From Cordylochernes scorpioides (lineage: Eukaryota; Arthropoda; Arachnida; Pseudoscorpiones; Chernetidae): a DNA stretch of 64,000 nucleotides. Position 1 is the first letter of the stretch, and each line of letters opens with the position of its first letter. Below the pieces are notes generated by a model. That model was not told the origin of the DNA. It saw only the letters and a program-made list of their open reading frames with translations, and ran no database searches. The stretch covers positions 16,529,826 through 16,593,825 of the forward strand of contig CP092880.1 in assembly GCA_030710605.1 (NCBI GenBank). Direction: 5' to 3'. Positions 38,451-50,580 of the stretch are shown here, piece after piece. Position numbers and translations under genes: made by a program.

Positions 38451-38509
38451 ATTTACACAAAATTATAAAGCGATAGAATGAGATAAATAGGACAACACAG
38501 TGAAGGAAT

Positions 38510-41500
38510 TTACAGATGATGCAGAGTCCCTTGTCGACTTGTACAAGTAGTGGACTTCACACTCCCTCCTGCTTCGGGTCCAATCTTGTCTGAAGATGAG
38601 TCTTGAATTAATTTGTAGATATTTCTTCTCCAAAACAGTTTCTCTATGAAACGACTTAGTTTCTCTTTGGATAAAGGTTTAGTTAGGAAGTCAGCTAAGT
38701 TTAAATTACTATTAACAAATTTTAAAGTGAATTCTTCCTCCTCAACAAGTTTTCGAATGAATTGTAGTCTGATATCAATATGCTTGGTTTTTATATTTTC
38801 TACACTATTCTTACAGAAATATATAGCTGACTGATTGTCACAAAATTGAATAGGTTTTCCCACATTAGGTAGTACATCTATTTCTTTTAATATATTAAAA
38901 TACCATATTGTTTCTTTTACACTTTCAGTTAAGGCTATAAATTCGGATTCCATAGAACTTAATGCAATACACTTTTGTTTTCTTGATTTCCATGTAAATG
39001 GGGTATCATCTAGATATAGTATGTATCCACTTGTAGAGTGTCTATTGGTCAAATGACTTCCCCAGTTTGCATCAGAATATGCATTTAAGATGCCTCTATT
39101 AACATTTGATAAGTTTATTTTATAATGTTTTGTCCTAAAGACATAATTCATTAGATCTACAACGATTTTCCAATGCTGATATGTGTATCCATTACAGAAT
39201 TGAGCCATTGTGTTTACTGAAAAAGAAATATCTGGTCGGCTTCTGTCTGCAAGGAAAGATAAACAACCTATTATTGATCTATATGGGTATTTTCTCATGA
39301 GTTCAGTCTCAATAATTTCATCTTCTATAATTTTTGGTGGTAACCAGTACCCTGTTTTAAAAGGTAAATTTACCAATGTCTTAGGTAGATCTGTAAAACT
39401 AGTTATAAGTCTGTTTATATATGTTTCTTGATGTGAGTATATGCCCTTGTCTGTAGTTTCAAAGTTAACTCCTAACAGATATTTGACCTTTCCAAATTCC
39501 TCTATATCTAACTTTTCTTTAATAATTTGAATAGTTTTTCCGATTACAGATGTTTCTCTATTCCAAATAACAAAATATCATCAACATATACTATCAAGAT
39601 AACACTATTATTCATTTTGTATACACAATTGCACCATTTAATAGCCTCAAATCCTATTGAATTCAAAATTGAATCCAATTCTTTATTCCATTCTCTTCCA
39701 CTCTGATGTAACCCATAAATAGTATTTTCTAAAAGACAAACTTTATCTTCACTACCTTTTATTTTGAATCCATCAGGTTGTTGCATGTAAATTTTTTCCT
39801 TCAAATTTCCATAAAGATAGGCTGATTTAACATCTAACTGGACATGCTTCCATCTTAGCAAAGATACTAATATTATAAACAGGAATCTAATTATTGAAAA
39901 ATTTACAACTGGTGAAAAAATGTCAGTGTAATCTATTCCATATTTCTGTCTATAACCTTGTGCTACAAGCCTAGCTTTATATATTTTTATATTATTTTTA
40001 TCATCCCTTTTTACGCTATATACCCATTTATTACCTAATATTTTCACACCTTGAGGTGGGGGATCTACTAATTTCCAAACTTTCCTATCTTTCTCATCAC
40101 CTTAAGTTCATCCTCCATTGCCTTAATCCAATTCCTTTTTTCCTGTGATTGTTGTACATCATTAAAGTTTTTAGGAAGTTCTACATTATAGATTTCCTCA
40201 TGAAAAATACTTTCGTACAAATCATCTTCTAAACAATTTGTTTCTATTTTAACTTCATTTTCCTCACTTATATCTGGTTTTTGTGGTCTAAATGAAAACA
40301 TTTCAGAATTGAATTCAAGCTTTTGTGTTTCACAATATTTTTGTACATCATTTAATGATCTCAATTTTTGATCACCAGAAGGGGGGTAATAGTATACGTC
40401 TACTCGTGGTCCTGTCTTTCTAGGTATTTCTAGTCTTTTCCATTTAGCTATGTCTATTGGTGTAAGTGTATGTAAATTATGGTTATCACTATCATTATTT
40501 TCATAAGGGTAGTTATCATCCTGTGGGTAAAAAACATATTGTACTCTAGAAGCAGTACCAAACAAAGTATCCACACCCTTCTTAGCTTCATCAATAAATA
40601 CATGAATGGTTTCTATTACTTTTCTATCTGCTGGCAACCAGATTCTATAACCTTTTGTTTTGGTTGCATAACTTACCATTATGCCTGAATTGGCCTTAGG
40701 TTGTAACTTATTTCTTTTCATTTTAGGGACATGTACATAAGCTAATGAGCCAAAAATTTTAAAATGTCTTACAGATGGTTTATGTCCTGACCATAATTCC
40801 ATTGGACTTACTCCTTTTGTTAGGGCATGTTCACATCTGTTTTTGGTGTATACAAAGGTATTTAGGGCTTCTGCCCAGAATCTGGGTTGTAACCCACTAT
40901 CTGAAAGCATTGCTCGAACACCTTCAATAGCAGTTCGATTAAACCTTTCAGCTATTCCATTTTGTTCAGGACTATAAGTTGATGTTCTTTCTATTTTAAT
41001 ACCCAAATTTACTAGAAAATTTTCAAATTCTTTGTTACAGAATTCTAATCCGTTATCTGTCCTAATACATTTTAATTTGGCATTTAATGCTCTCTCAGAC
41101 TCATGCAAGTATTGCTTAAAATAGTTAAAAACTTCTGACTTTTCTTTTAGGAAATAAACATTACCCTTTCTAGAGTAGTCATCTATGATAGAAAGAAAAT
41201 ATCTACTGCCACCAAGTGATCTCACTGGTGCAGGACCCCAGATATCCATATGCACTTTTTCTAAAGGTTTTCTAGTCAGAATTGTATAGCTAAATTACAT
41301 GTGGTTGGATTACCCTGAACTTTTTCTAATCCTTTGACAGTATTCTTTTTACTCATAGAATTAAGTATTTCTGAATTAATATGACAAAATCTCTTATGGA
41401 GAAAATTAAGAAAATTAATTTGAGTTATAGGAAACTGAATAATTTTGAGCTTTGGCTCTATTAGGGTATCCATTTACAATATATAACTTATCTACTAGTC

Positions 41501-42764
41501 TTGCTGTAAATAAATATTCCCCATTATTTTTAAAGATTGTCATTTTACCATTTTTCCATATTATCTTATTTCCTGCTATGTCTATGCATGATCCACTAAT
41601 GAGATTCCTTCTCATGTTTGGTGCATATAAAACATTAAGTAGTTACCTCTACAAAGGTGTTATTAATGTCTCTTAAAACAAAGTTAATATCTCCCTTACC
41701 TAAGATTGTTGACTTGCAGTCGACATCTCCAATCAAAGCGTCCATCGGGGGGATATCCTGATAGTTCACAAACCAATCCTTTTCTTTACAAAAATGAGAT
41801 GTAGCTGCGCTGTCTATCAGCCATTCTCCCCATTCACTAGTTGGATCACTTGCTCTTTCACTAATGTGGTGAAAGCTTAGAATTTCTGAATGAAATGCAG
41901 AAGATTTTCCCCTGTAGTTCTGATCCTTTCTGTAGTGTTGCCCTTGAGAGTTTTTGTTTCTAAGAAAACAGTCTTTTATAAGATGGCCAGTTTTCCCACA
42001 GAAGGAGCAATTCCTTATATCATAGGTTCTTGCTGTTCTTGGATGCACTGTTGGCTCCAGCATGCTTCCACTGCTATACTGTGCTTTTGCAGAAAAATAA
42101 TTTTTCTTTTTTTTCCTTGGTACATCCTGGGAGTTTTTGTTTGATAAGCATTTGCCACAATATCAAGTCCATCATCTTTTTTCTTTTATTGAACTCTTCC
42201 CGATTCAGTTATCAAGTGGGCTTCAATGTTTTCAACATTTAAGTGTTTTTCTTCTAGTCTGTATAGAACTTGGACAATGCCATCATAATCTTGAGGCAAT
42301 TTCCTTATCAACTGAAAACACACAAGTACTTCAGGTAGATCAAATCCAGCTTCTTTAATCAGTTGTTTTTTCTCTTGGACTCTTTTAATAAATATTCCAA
42401 TAGTTTCTTCATCAGGAGCAAATTTCAGTTCATAAAATTTGTCAATCAAACCAGCCAGTCTGGCCCTTGAATTTGGCTCAAAATTCTGCTTAAAAATATT
42501 CCAGGCTTCTTTTCCATCAGCAGCATTAGCAATCAAGGTTTGGTATTTTCTTTCTACTCCTTGGTAAATTGTAGTGAAAGCCCTATCCTTCCTCCATTTA
42601 AATTCTCTAATATCTTTGGCTGTTGCCTCAGCTGGAAGATCAGGTTCATCTTCAATGATAAAATCCCAGCTTCCTCTATCAATCAGAAGGACCTTCATAT
42701 CCATCTTCCATATATTATAGTTAAAAGCATTCAGCTTAGGAAAAGTGAAATTTGTATCAGTCAT
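38510..42764 (-). pseudogene. gag-pol: copia gag-pol, copy 2
   Basis: Order: Gag MTDTNFTFPKLNAFNYNIWK; break near 42185; knuckle CSFCGKTGHLIKDC; protease WLIDSAATSHFC; break near 41635; HHCC first half HKRFCHINSEIL. A ~40-bp deletion near 41293 then removes the finger's Cys pair (CDICKVAK in copy 3). Integrase: MDIWGPAPV, RSLGGSRYFLSIIDDYSRK, RTDNGLEF and STYSPEQNGIAERFNR. Break near 40060. RT: KWVYSVKRD, QLDVKSAYLYG and LIVYVDDILLFG. Break near 39540. RNase H: YSDANWGSHLTNRHSTSGYI and SSMESEFIALTE. End LNLADFLTKPLSKEKL. Five or more breaks: dead. Confidence 0.9.
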
Positions 42765-42984
42765 TTTCAAACTTTTAATGCGGCCCCAAAAGTTTAGCCA
42801 ATTTTTTTTTCTTAAGTTGCTATAGTATACAGCTAAAAGCTTGCTAGTAGGCCCATAACCTTTGTTGGGTGGAAGGAAGGACAGATGGCACACACACCTC
42901 TTTCAAAGATTTTCTTTCTTTTTTAATCAACCAACACATATGTAAATTCTCTATTATTAATTTTTACACAAAAATTTACATATA

Positions 42985-44357
42985 CAGTAAAACCCCGCTA
43001 ATACGAACCCTGGATATAACGAACCTTCCCTTATAACGAACCCACGCCGATTCCCAATTCCATTCCATTGAAAATACCATCGTTATAACGAACTTTGCGA
43101 TTTTTAGAATAACGAACTACCCCTATAACGAACCTATTTCGGGTCCCAAAATGATAAAATCTATTAAAAATACTATGTTTATAACGAACTTAGAATTGTA
43201 ATTTAAAAAAAAAAATTAAAAAACAAAATTTTGAGCATGTTTTAGGCTCGCGGATCGCGATTTCAAACAATAAATTTAGCGGCATTGTTTGTTTGATTTT
43301 TGCACTTTATTTTTGCTGTATGTTGTATAAATTTTTACACACTATACTTTTTATTAAATAGAATATCTTTGCATCCATTAAATTTGAAATATAAAAAATG
43401 CAAATGGCTTCCAAAATGAAGAAAACAAAAGCATTATTTCTTTAAAAAAAAAAGGCCATTTTCAGAACTTTTAAAAGTGAAACAACATAGGCAAAATGTT
43501 AAGAACATATTAAAATAAGAGAATATAACTTTTCTATTATAAAAGATAAAATATAAAGTTATTAAAAAATGTTACAAAGAGGAATCAACCTCAACTTTTG
43601 CCGCGATCGCGATCGTACGTTTTAGGGCTAAAAAAAAAAAAGTCCAAATAAACGGTCCCGTGATGAAACAAAAAATATTTTTTATGCCATTAACTATGGT
43701 GATTTTAAAGTCAGCAATGTTTTGCATGGCAGGTTAAAAAAAACGAAATCTAGACCCAGAAGAATATGGGGAAACATGAAATGGAAGAAAAACACTAACT
43801 TTATTTGAATGGTGCAATGCTTGGAAGAATGCTTTGAAACAAAAGGTATTAGAGCCATTTTTTCAAGTAAAAATTGCATTATATAATATGTGATAATGAT
43901 GTTTTAAAATCATTTCATATCTTTGAATATTAGATAATAAATGGCATATATTGGATTTAATAAAATATTTATTTTGCCAATATTTCGGCTGGCTGAACGC
44001 CAACCTTTATCGAGGCATTACATTTTGAATATATCTTTGAATATATATTTAATAAAACTTTGCCTAGGATTTGTCTTGATTTTTAACTTAGACATAGAGG
44101 TACATGTATGTTAATCATAAGAAGAACCTATTATCTAATGATTTCTATTATTATTCAGTATTAATATAAGGAAATTAAAATGAAGTGACCACTATTAAGA
44201 GGCAGCCTCTTCTTGTGTGTATGGCTATTTTTTAATTATATGGTCTAAAATTTTTGAAAAGTAAAAAAAAATAGCCAAACCGTGGCTATAGTGAACCGTG
44301 GCTATAGTGAACCAAAAGCTCTGTCCCATTGGGGTTCACTATAGAGGGGTTTTACTG
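42985..44357. mobile_element. T2 transposon, full ends, inside copia LTR
   Basis: 1373 bp; left CAGTAAAACCCCGCTAATAC, right (reversed) CAGTAAAACCCCTCTATAGT, TA both sides. Carries a 97-bp insertion at 43931-44027. A 61-residue ORF (43694-43879, minus) is a shadow. The plus strand reads NTNFI-stop-MVQCLEECFETKGI, perhaps transposase remains. Confidence 0.78.
43931..44027 (-). mobile_element. 97-bp insertion with 14-bp TSD and hairpin-GAAA-hairpin structure
   Basis: Flanked by the direct repeat ATATCTTTGAATAT (43917-43930 and 44028-44041); other T2 copies have one copy. Minus strand: CCTCGATAAAGG, hairpin GGTTGGCGTTCAGCCAGCC, then GAAA, then TATTGG...CCAATA. Resembles a decayed hammerhead ribozyme. 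No ORF. Confidence 0.5.
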
Positions 44358-44481
44358 TATATATATATTTACAAAAATTTGTTTTATAATTAAATTCTAA
44401 AAAAATACAAATTATTTAAATAATTAAATTTATAAACAACATAGCATTTTATATTTAATGAAATGATGATCAGGTGTAACA

Positions 44482-44769
44482 TTCTTCAATTAGAATAAAA
44501 TTTTATTGTAATTATTTATGTTTCGAAAATATGTAATAAAGCCATTTTGTCCTTTATACTAAAAGTTATTTATGAAAATAAAAAAATAAATACAAAAAAG
44601 TACATACAATGGTTTTAATCATTATCATTAATTTATATTACAAAGCTATTTTTAAAAATGTTATTTTAGTGAGTTAGATTAGATAATCATCTAACTTTAA
44701 TTCAACACTTCCTTTAATTCAACCGAAAGCTCTGATCCCTTGGGGTGTTGAATTAAAGAGGTTCGACTG
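44482..44769 (+). mobile_element. T1 right-end fragment (block B start)
   Basis: Matches 10094-10381; ends gttgaattaaagaggttcga, CTG before TA. Here it adjoins the copia copy 2 LTR, in block A the truncated copia copy 1. Confidence 0.6.
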
Positions 44770-45732
44770 TATATTCAAAGATATAAAATGATTTTAAAAC
44801 ATCTTTATCATATTATATAATACAATGTCTACTTGAAAAAATGGCTGTAATACCTTGTTGCTTCAATGAATTCTTCAAGCATTGACCTTTCAAATAAAGT
44901 TAATAAGTGTATTTCTTTCATTTCATGTTTCCACATATTCTTCTTAAGTATAGATCTCATTTTGTTTTTAACCTGTCATGCAAACCATTGCTGGCTCTAA
45001 AATCGCCATATAGTTCATGGCATAAAAATTAAATTTCGTTGCATCACGGGCCTATTTATTTGGACTTTTTTTTTTTTTAAGCCCTAACATGTACGATCGT
45101 GGCAAAAGTTGAGGTTGATTCCTCTTTGTAAACAATTTTTAATAGCCTTATATTTTATCTCTTATAATAGAAAAGTTATATTTTCTTATTTTAACATGTT
45201 CTAAAATTTTGCCTGTGTTGTTTCACTTTAAAAAGTTTTGAAAATGCCCCCTTTTTTTTAAGTAATAACGTTTTTGTTTTTAGAAGGCCTTTGTTTTCTC
45301 TATTTTGGAAGCCATTTGCATTTTTTTCTATTTCAAATTTGATGGCTGCAAAGATATTCTATTTAATAAAAAGTAAAATGTGTAAAAATTTATACAACAT
45401 ACAGCAAAATAGAATGTAAAATGAAAACAAACAATGCCGCTAAATTTATTGTTTTGAAATCGCGAGCCGCGAGCAGAAAAATGCGCAAAATTGTGTTGTT
45501 TTAATTTTTTTTTTAATACAATTTTAAGTTTGTTATAAGCATAGTATTTTAAATAGATTTTATTATTTTGGGGCCTAAAACAGGTTGGTTATAGGGGTAG
45601 TTCGTTATTCTAAAAATCATAAAGTTTGTTATAACGATGGTAATTTCAATGGAATGGAATTGGGAATCGCCATGAGTTCGTTATAAGGGAAGGTTCGCTA
45701 TATCCAGGGTTCGTATTAGCGGGGTTTTACTG
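44770..45732 (+). mobile_element. T2 3' part (block B)
   Basis: Counterpart of 10382-11340; ends tcgtattagcggggttttac, TG before TA. No ORF. Confidence 0.7.
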
Positions 45733-45734
45733 TA

Positions 45735-45845
45735 ATATTATTTAGTGAGTTAGATGAGTAGCTAATCATCTAATTCAACACTTCCTTTAATTCAATCAAA
45801 AGCTCTGATCCCTTGGGGTGTTGAATTAAAGAGGTTCCACTACTG
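45735..45845. mobile_element. Short T1-type MITE, uninterrupted (block B)
   Basis: gtgagttagatgagtagcta ... cttggggtgttgaattaaag, aggttccact. Contains the empty site (cttcctttaatt at 45781) of the 940-bp insertion in block A. Confidence 0.6.
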
Positions 45846-45900
45846 TTATCAAGTGTTTAAACAAGATAACAGTTAAGAAAAAGATGCTTTTCTAAAAACT

Positions 45901-46165
45901 CTAAAATATTATTCTTAGAATTAGAAGTGAAAAAAAAAAAGATTTACAAGCATATCTGTATATATTATTAATATTTCCTCTTTCTTCCATTCTGTTAATT
46001 GTGGCATATATATATTTTTTTATGAAAAAGGCTTCTTTAAATTGTCTCTTAAAGTAATTTTTCTCATATTCTATTATCTTTGTTTCTTTTAGATTGAAAT
46101 TATTATGTCCTGTAATTTTTCTATGTTCAGAATTCTCAATATTATCCCACATTTTAGAGCATATT
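45901..46165 (-). pseudogene. Penelope-like C-terminal fragment, inverted half (block B)
   Basis: EHRKITGHNNFNLKETKII, EYEKNYFKRQFKEAFFIKKY and INRMEERGNINNIY: better preserved than 12455-12715 (keeps RMEERGNI). Same assignment and same facing arrangement. Confidence 0.52.
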
Positions 46166-46334
46166 CATGGTTTTTCATTCACCAAGAAGCCAAATCCATC
46201 ACATTACCATTTATAGACCAAATGTTTGAAAGAGATTTCACTGATATATTCAGAAAGTATGAAATAAATTACATAGAAACCATGTAACCCCATTTCTCAA
46301 CATATCAACAACCACAAGAACACCCAATTGCCAA

Positions 46335-46665
46335 AAGAGTAGGTTTAATTTATGGATTAAAATGTGAAAAGAGTGACCAATGCTATGTAGTGCAAACATC
46401 CATAACTTTTAAAATAAAGAATGAAAAACCATGAATATGCTCTAAAAAGGAATAAAATTGAGAATTCTGCACTTATAGAACATTTAAAAATCACAGGACA
46501 TAATTAAATTTCAATCTAAAAGAAGCATAGATACTAGATTATGATAAAAATTACTTTGAGACAATTTAAACAAGCCTTTTTCATTTAAATGTGCTACAAT
46601 TAACTGGATAGAAGAAAGAGGAAATATCAATGATATTTTAATTATATTTTAAAAGAAGATTTTTT
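46335..46665 (+). pseudogene. Penelope-like GIY-YIG fragment (block B)
   Basis: KRVGLIYGLKCEKSDQCYVV, QTSITFKIKNE, then RQFKQAFFI-like and INWIEERGNINDI. Stops at several places. Counterpart of 12880-13230. Confidence 0.5.
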
Positions 46666-46701
46666 TCTCCACTTCTAATTCTGAGAACAATATTTTAGGA
46701 T

Positions 46702-47021
46702 GGGGGGGTCGGTGGAAGGCTGGTTAAACCGTTTGGTTTTCGACCACTAGGACCCGGGTTCGATTCCCGCATTGGACACTTTTTTCTGTTTAAAAGAAAA
46801 ATAAAATGCTCCAATGGCCCCCGATTCTTGCAAAAGTCCAACCCCACCAGCGAGTGCAAGTAACCAAACGGGGCTCTGGCATTAGTAAGTGCAAAGTCGA
46901 ACTGCTTTTCACATGTGTAGACATGTGGTGCACTTACAGTAAAAGCAGTCGCTAACTACCCACCATGATTATCATGGCCTGTACCACGTGTACTAGGGAT
47001 AAGCAAAAAATATATATATAT
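46702..47021 (+). mobile_element. tRNA-derived SINE, copy S4 (best copy)
   Basis: 12-bp TSD ATATTTTAGGAT at 46690-46701 and 47022-47033; block A has the empty site at 13242. Head: gtcggtggaaggctggttaa (A-box region) and B box GGGTTCGATTCCC; body gattcttgcaaaagtccaac, gtgcaaagtcgaactgcttt, catgattatcatggcctgta, ctagggataa; (TA)n tail. 320 bp. Confidence 0.85.
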
Positions 47022-47084
47022 ATATTTTAGGATTCTCTTAGAAAACTATCTTCTTATCTACCATCTTAGACTCTTGATAACAGT

Positions 47085-47225
47085 AACTACATGCTGTGAT
47101 ATATTTCTCATTCTGTTCTTTTGACTGATGATGGTAACAACGCTGTTAGCAAAACATCACTTATTTATTTGGATATGGTCTTTTTATATTGTGTTTATAA
47201 TCTATAATCCAAATTGTGCCTTATC
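47085..47225 (+). repeat. Dispersed relative of the satellite monomer (block B)
   Basis: acatgctgtgatatatttct, tgactgatgatggtaacaac, gctgttagcaaaacatcact, aatccaaattgtgccttatc. Counterpart of 13285-13445. Confidence 0.6.
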
Positions 47226-48300
47226 AAATAATAATATATGGGATTGTCGGAGCCTCTACCTCAGAGAAGATCACAAGTCCTGGGGGTGGCTATTAAACTC
47301 TCCCTTCTTTCACTGTTATATCACCACTTGTTGCCATACAACCTACTCTAGATGGATATAGGACTTCTATTAGAATTTTATAGAAAACTCTTATTACAAT
47401 AATTGATTTTATTCTTCCTCTGTCATACATATGGTCAGTCAAGAGAGGGAAGGTAGAGAAGATTTCCAGTGGTTGTTGGTTGAGCTTGTAGGAGGCCAGG
47501 TACATTATTAGAGATGGTATTGAAGAGATGGCCATGTCTCAGGTTGTTGGTCCCTTTGGAGCACTTCATAGGAGAAAGATGCCAGGTAGAGTGGAATGGT
47601 ATTGAAGAGCATGATGGAAGAATCAGCTATTTCCAGTATCTTGGTCCCTTTGAAGCCAGCTTGTAGGAGGCCAGGTACATTATTAGAGATGGTATTGAAG
47701 AGGATGGTCATGTCTCAGGTTGGTCCCTTTGGAGCACTTCATAGGAGAAAGATGCCAGGTAGAGTGGAATGGTATTGAAGAGCATGATGGAAGAATCAGC
47801 TATTTCCAGTATCTTGGTCCCTTTGAAGCCAGCTTGTAGGAGGCCAGGTATATTGGGAAGATATTGAAGAGGATGAAGAGAGTATCTCAGGTTGTTGGTC
47901 CCATTGAATCACTTCTTGGGACGCCAGGATAAGAGAGAGGAGCAGGAGTTTCTATTTTCTTATGACAATAGAAAGATGATTTGGGGTCAGATGGTTGAGT
48001 TTTGGTTCAAGAAATTCCATTTTAAATCCAAGAGGTATCTTGTGGACGTCAACAGACAGGATGTAAGAAGTCTTCAGCTGGAGGTTCACCGATATCAAGG
48101 GATTTATTCCAAGGGGCTTATTGATCAGAGCAAATGATAATGAGCAAATTGATATTCTCCATCATTATAACAATTCCTTCTTGGGATTCCCCGCAGGAGA
48201 TTTGATGGTTGGTTTCCAGCAGGCAGGGATAAGAATTCAGTTGATCAGAGGACTTCAAGGGACCCAAGGATGAGAGCCTGGCATCAGGGAGGGGACCATC
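47226..48300. repeat. Block B spacer with ~175-bp internal repeats
   Basis: Same phrases as 13446-14330 but one more repeat unit: gatgccaggtagagtggaat occurs at about 47578 and 47752. No recognisable gene. Confidence 0.55.
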
Positions 48301-48306
48301 CGAACT

Positions 48307-48627
48307 GTGCTGAGACGGACCAGTGAAAGAGATGGAATGTCCAAAGACGGTTTTTCTAGACCATGTCTAACTCATTTCAAGGCTGTAGTTCTGCCAAGTT
48401 ACTTAATGGTAGTGTACCCAACAATTATGCTTACTGCAACATTAGTTAACTCTGCTGTATTAGTAGTGCCTAGGGTCAGATCCTGTACCATTCTCTATTC
48501 CAGCAATCAGAATTATATTGGAATATGCCACGTTTTATATTACACTATTGTCTCGTTCTGTATTGCCGGGCTTAGGGACCTGATAAAAAAATTTGAAAGG
48601 AAAATGCCAATGAAAAAAGAATTTTGA
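48307..48627 (+). CDS. Small hydrophobic ORF, pair member a (block B)
   Basis: Not recognised. 106 residues; same as 14337-14627 with few changes (P/S, P/S and T/I substitutions) and a longer C terminus (ERKMPMKKEF) caused by loss of bases after LIKKF. Two hydrophobic stretches. The frame is kept between blocks. Confidence 0.33.
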   Translation: MLRRTSERDGMSKDGFSRPCLTHFKAVVLPSYLMVVYPTIMLTATLVNSAVLVVPRVRSCTILYSSNQNYIGICHVLYYTIVSFCIAGLRDLIKKFERKMPMKKEF

Positions 48628-48664
48628 TTAAAAAATGCCAATGTTTCCCTATAGCTTTAAGCCC

Positions 48665-48925
48665 TTAAAGGTCCCTTAGCCTGACAAAGCAAAATAAAAC
48701 AATTCTGTAAATAAAACGTGGATACCCAATATAATCCGAGTATCTGAAATAAAAAATGGCACAAGGCCAAACCAGAGACACAACGGACACAACAGCTTTA
48801 ACTATTGCTACAGGTAAACATAACAGTGGGTACACCACCAAAAAGCAGCCTAACAGAACTACAACAGTGAAACAAGCTAGGCACAGCCTAGGAAAAACAC
48901 ACCTAAGGACATCCATCTCTGACAC
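48665..48925 (-). CDS. Small hydrophobic ORF, pair member b (block B)
   Basis: Not recognised. 86 residues, one residue different from 14696-14956. Faces 48307-48627. See that entry for the shared motifs. Confidence 0.33.
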   Translation of the reverse strand: MSEMDVLRCVFPRLCLACFTVVVLLGCFLVVYPLLCLPVAIVKAVVSVVSLVWPCAIFYFRYSDYIGYPRFIYRIVLFCFVRLRDL

Positions 48926-50289
48926 CAGTCAAATCTCAACTACAACAATGGAACAATCCTTGGATACCATTTCTTTACTTTTTTTATCTAAATAATTTTA
49001 GAGTTAAATTATTATGTGGAAAAACAAAAAATATAGAAGAAATAGACTTACTCAAAACTCTTTGTTATTTAAAAGACATTACAGAGGAGGAAAGTCATGT
49101 CTTTTGAGAATAGATCAGCTGGAATGCATCCTAAATAGGATTTCAGTGTACAAAAACAGAGATATCCATAAAGGACTTCCTTAAAAGATCTTCAAGATTA
49201 TTTGAAATAATATTTTAAAAATTTTCATTTTATTTTCCATATTTATTTACTTTTAGCTGCTACTATTCAATTATATTAAAATTGTATATACAGTCGAACC
49301 TCTTTAAATCGACACCCCAAGGGATCAGAGTTTTCGGTTGAATTAAAGGAAGTGTTGAATTAAGGTTAGATGATTAGCTAATCATCTAACTAACTAAAAT
49401 AATGTTTTTATAAAATAGATTTGTAATATAAATTAATGATATTAATTGAAACCATTGTGTGTGTACTTTTTTGTATTTATTTTTTTATTCTCATGATCAA
49501 CTTTTAGTATCAGGGACAAAATGGCAATAATACATATTTTTGAAACATAAATAATTACAAATAATATTTTATTTTAATTGAAGAATATAGCAGTTGAAAG
49601 AAATAAATATGGAAAATAAAAAGAAAATTAAAAATAATATTTAAAAATAATCATGAATATCTTTTAAAAATTCCTTTATAGATGTCTATTTTTGCACTGA
49701 AATCCTATTCAGGATGTATTCCAGATGGTCTATTTTTAAAAGACATGCATGTCTATCTTCCTCTGAAATGTCTTTTAAATAACAAAGAGCTTTTATTGTA
49801 TTAAAGGCATCCACTGCTGCTGCAGGTGTTATTGATTTTTTGTTTAAATCTTTTATAAAAACACGGAAATGGAATATTGAAATAAAATGTTATCATATTC
49901 ATTGTGGCTACATTTTATGAAGATTTATTTATTTAAAAGGAAATTATTTGTAACTTTTAAAATAAATAAAATATTTCAATCCTGAAAATTGTAAAGAAAA
50001 TAATATTATTAATTAGCGCCCGATGCCTAAATTCCTGCGTAAAAAAAATAATAATAACACTCGCGACATTGCGCAACAGCACTGCAAAGTGAAACTTAAC
50101 CCTCGAGCGTGAGCGCTAAAAATGTAACGTACTTGCGCGCGCTGGGTGAAATATACCCGATATTATAATTATGTAATTTGAACATAAATATTAACTGAGG
50201 AAAAACAAAACCTTTTCTATTTTAAAGTAACAACATTTTAATTTTCAAAAAAGGCAATTATTAATAAAATATTTTTATTTTTTACACAG

Positions 50290-50580
50290 ATTGAACATTT
50301 TAAAAATTATTCTTGAATAATGCTCAAAATTGGTAGTGGCATATAAAATATGAAACTATTGCTCCTTTCCAATATTAAATATATAAAATTCCATGAGGAC
50401 ATTTTAGACAAATCATTGCAAACTGCAATTGTATGTCCTTTATAAATTGGCTTTGCACATTTATGGCACAAAGTTGAGGTCTCCCAGTCCTTACTGGAGG
50501 GACACACTACATCTGGTAGGAAGCTTTATCTTGCGGTCCTGACCTTCTTGATGGCTTGAAGTGCCTTCTAAAAATTAATT
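50290..50580 (-). pseudogene. piggyBac transposase C-terminal Cys-rich domain
   Basis: Reads ALQAIKKVRTAR, a stop, then VVCPSSKDWETSTLCHKCAK and PIYKGHTIAVCNDL. The C..C...H...C spacing fits the RING-like Cys-rich tail that follows the catalytic domain in piggyBac transposases. The catalytic DDD core is not found between here and the N-terminal part. Location next to the left terminal repeat fits the gene's minus orientation. Confidence 0.6.

Larger units (their letters stand above)
38451..44481 (-). mobile_element. Ty1/copia element, copy 2 (lacks 3' LTR)
   Basis: Minus strand. 5' LTR at right (split by a T2 insertion), then gag, protease, integrase, RT, RNase H. The 3' end is cut just after the coding region at about 38450, so no 3' LTR or TSD. 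Carries several frame breaks. Confidence 0.88.
42863..44481 (-). repeat. copia copy 2 5' LTR, split by T2
   Basis: Minus strand from TGTTACACCTGATCATC to CACCCAACA. T2 (42985-44357 plus TA) removed, the LTR is about 244 bp, close to copy 1. The PBS on the coding strand is at 42850-42860 (complement of ggcccataacc). Confidence 0.75.

Noticed and set aside
41452-42797. Plus-strand ORFs over copia copy 2 and similar ones over copies 1 and 3
   Set aside because: Shadows: the same peptides recur wherever the copia gag-pol occurs in opposite strand.
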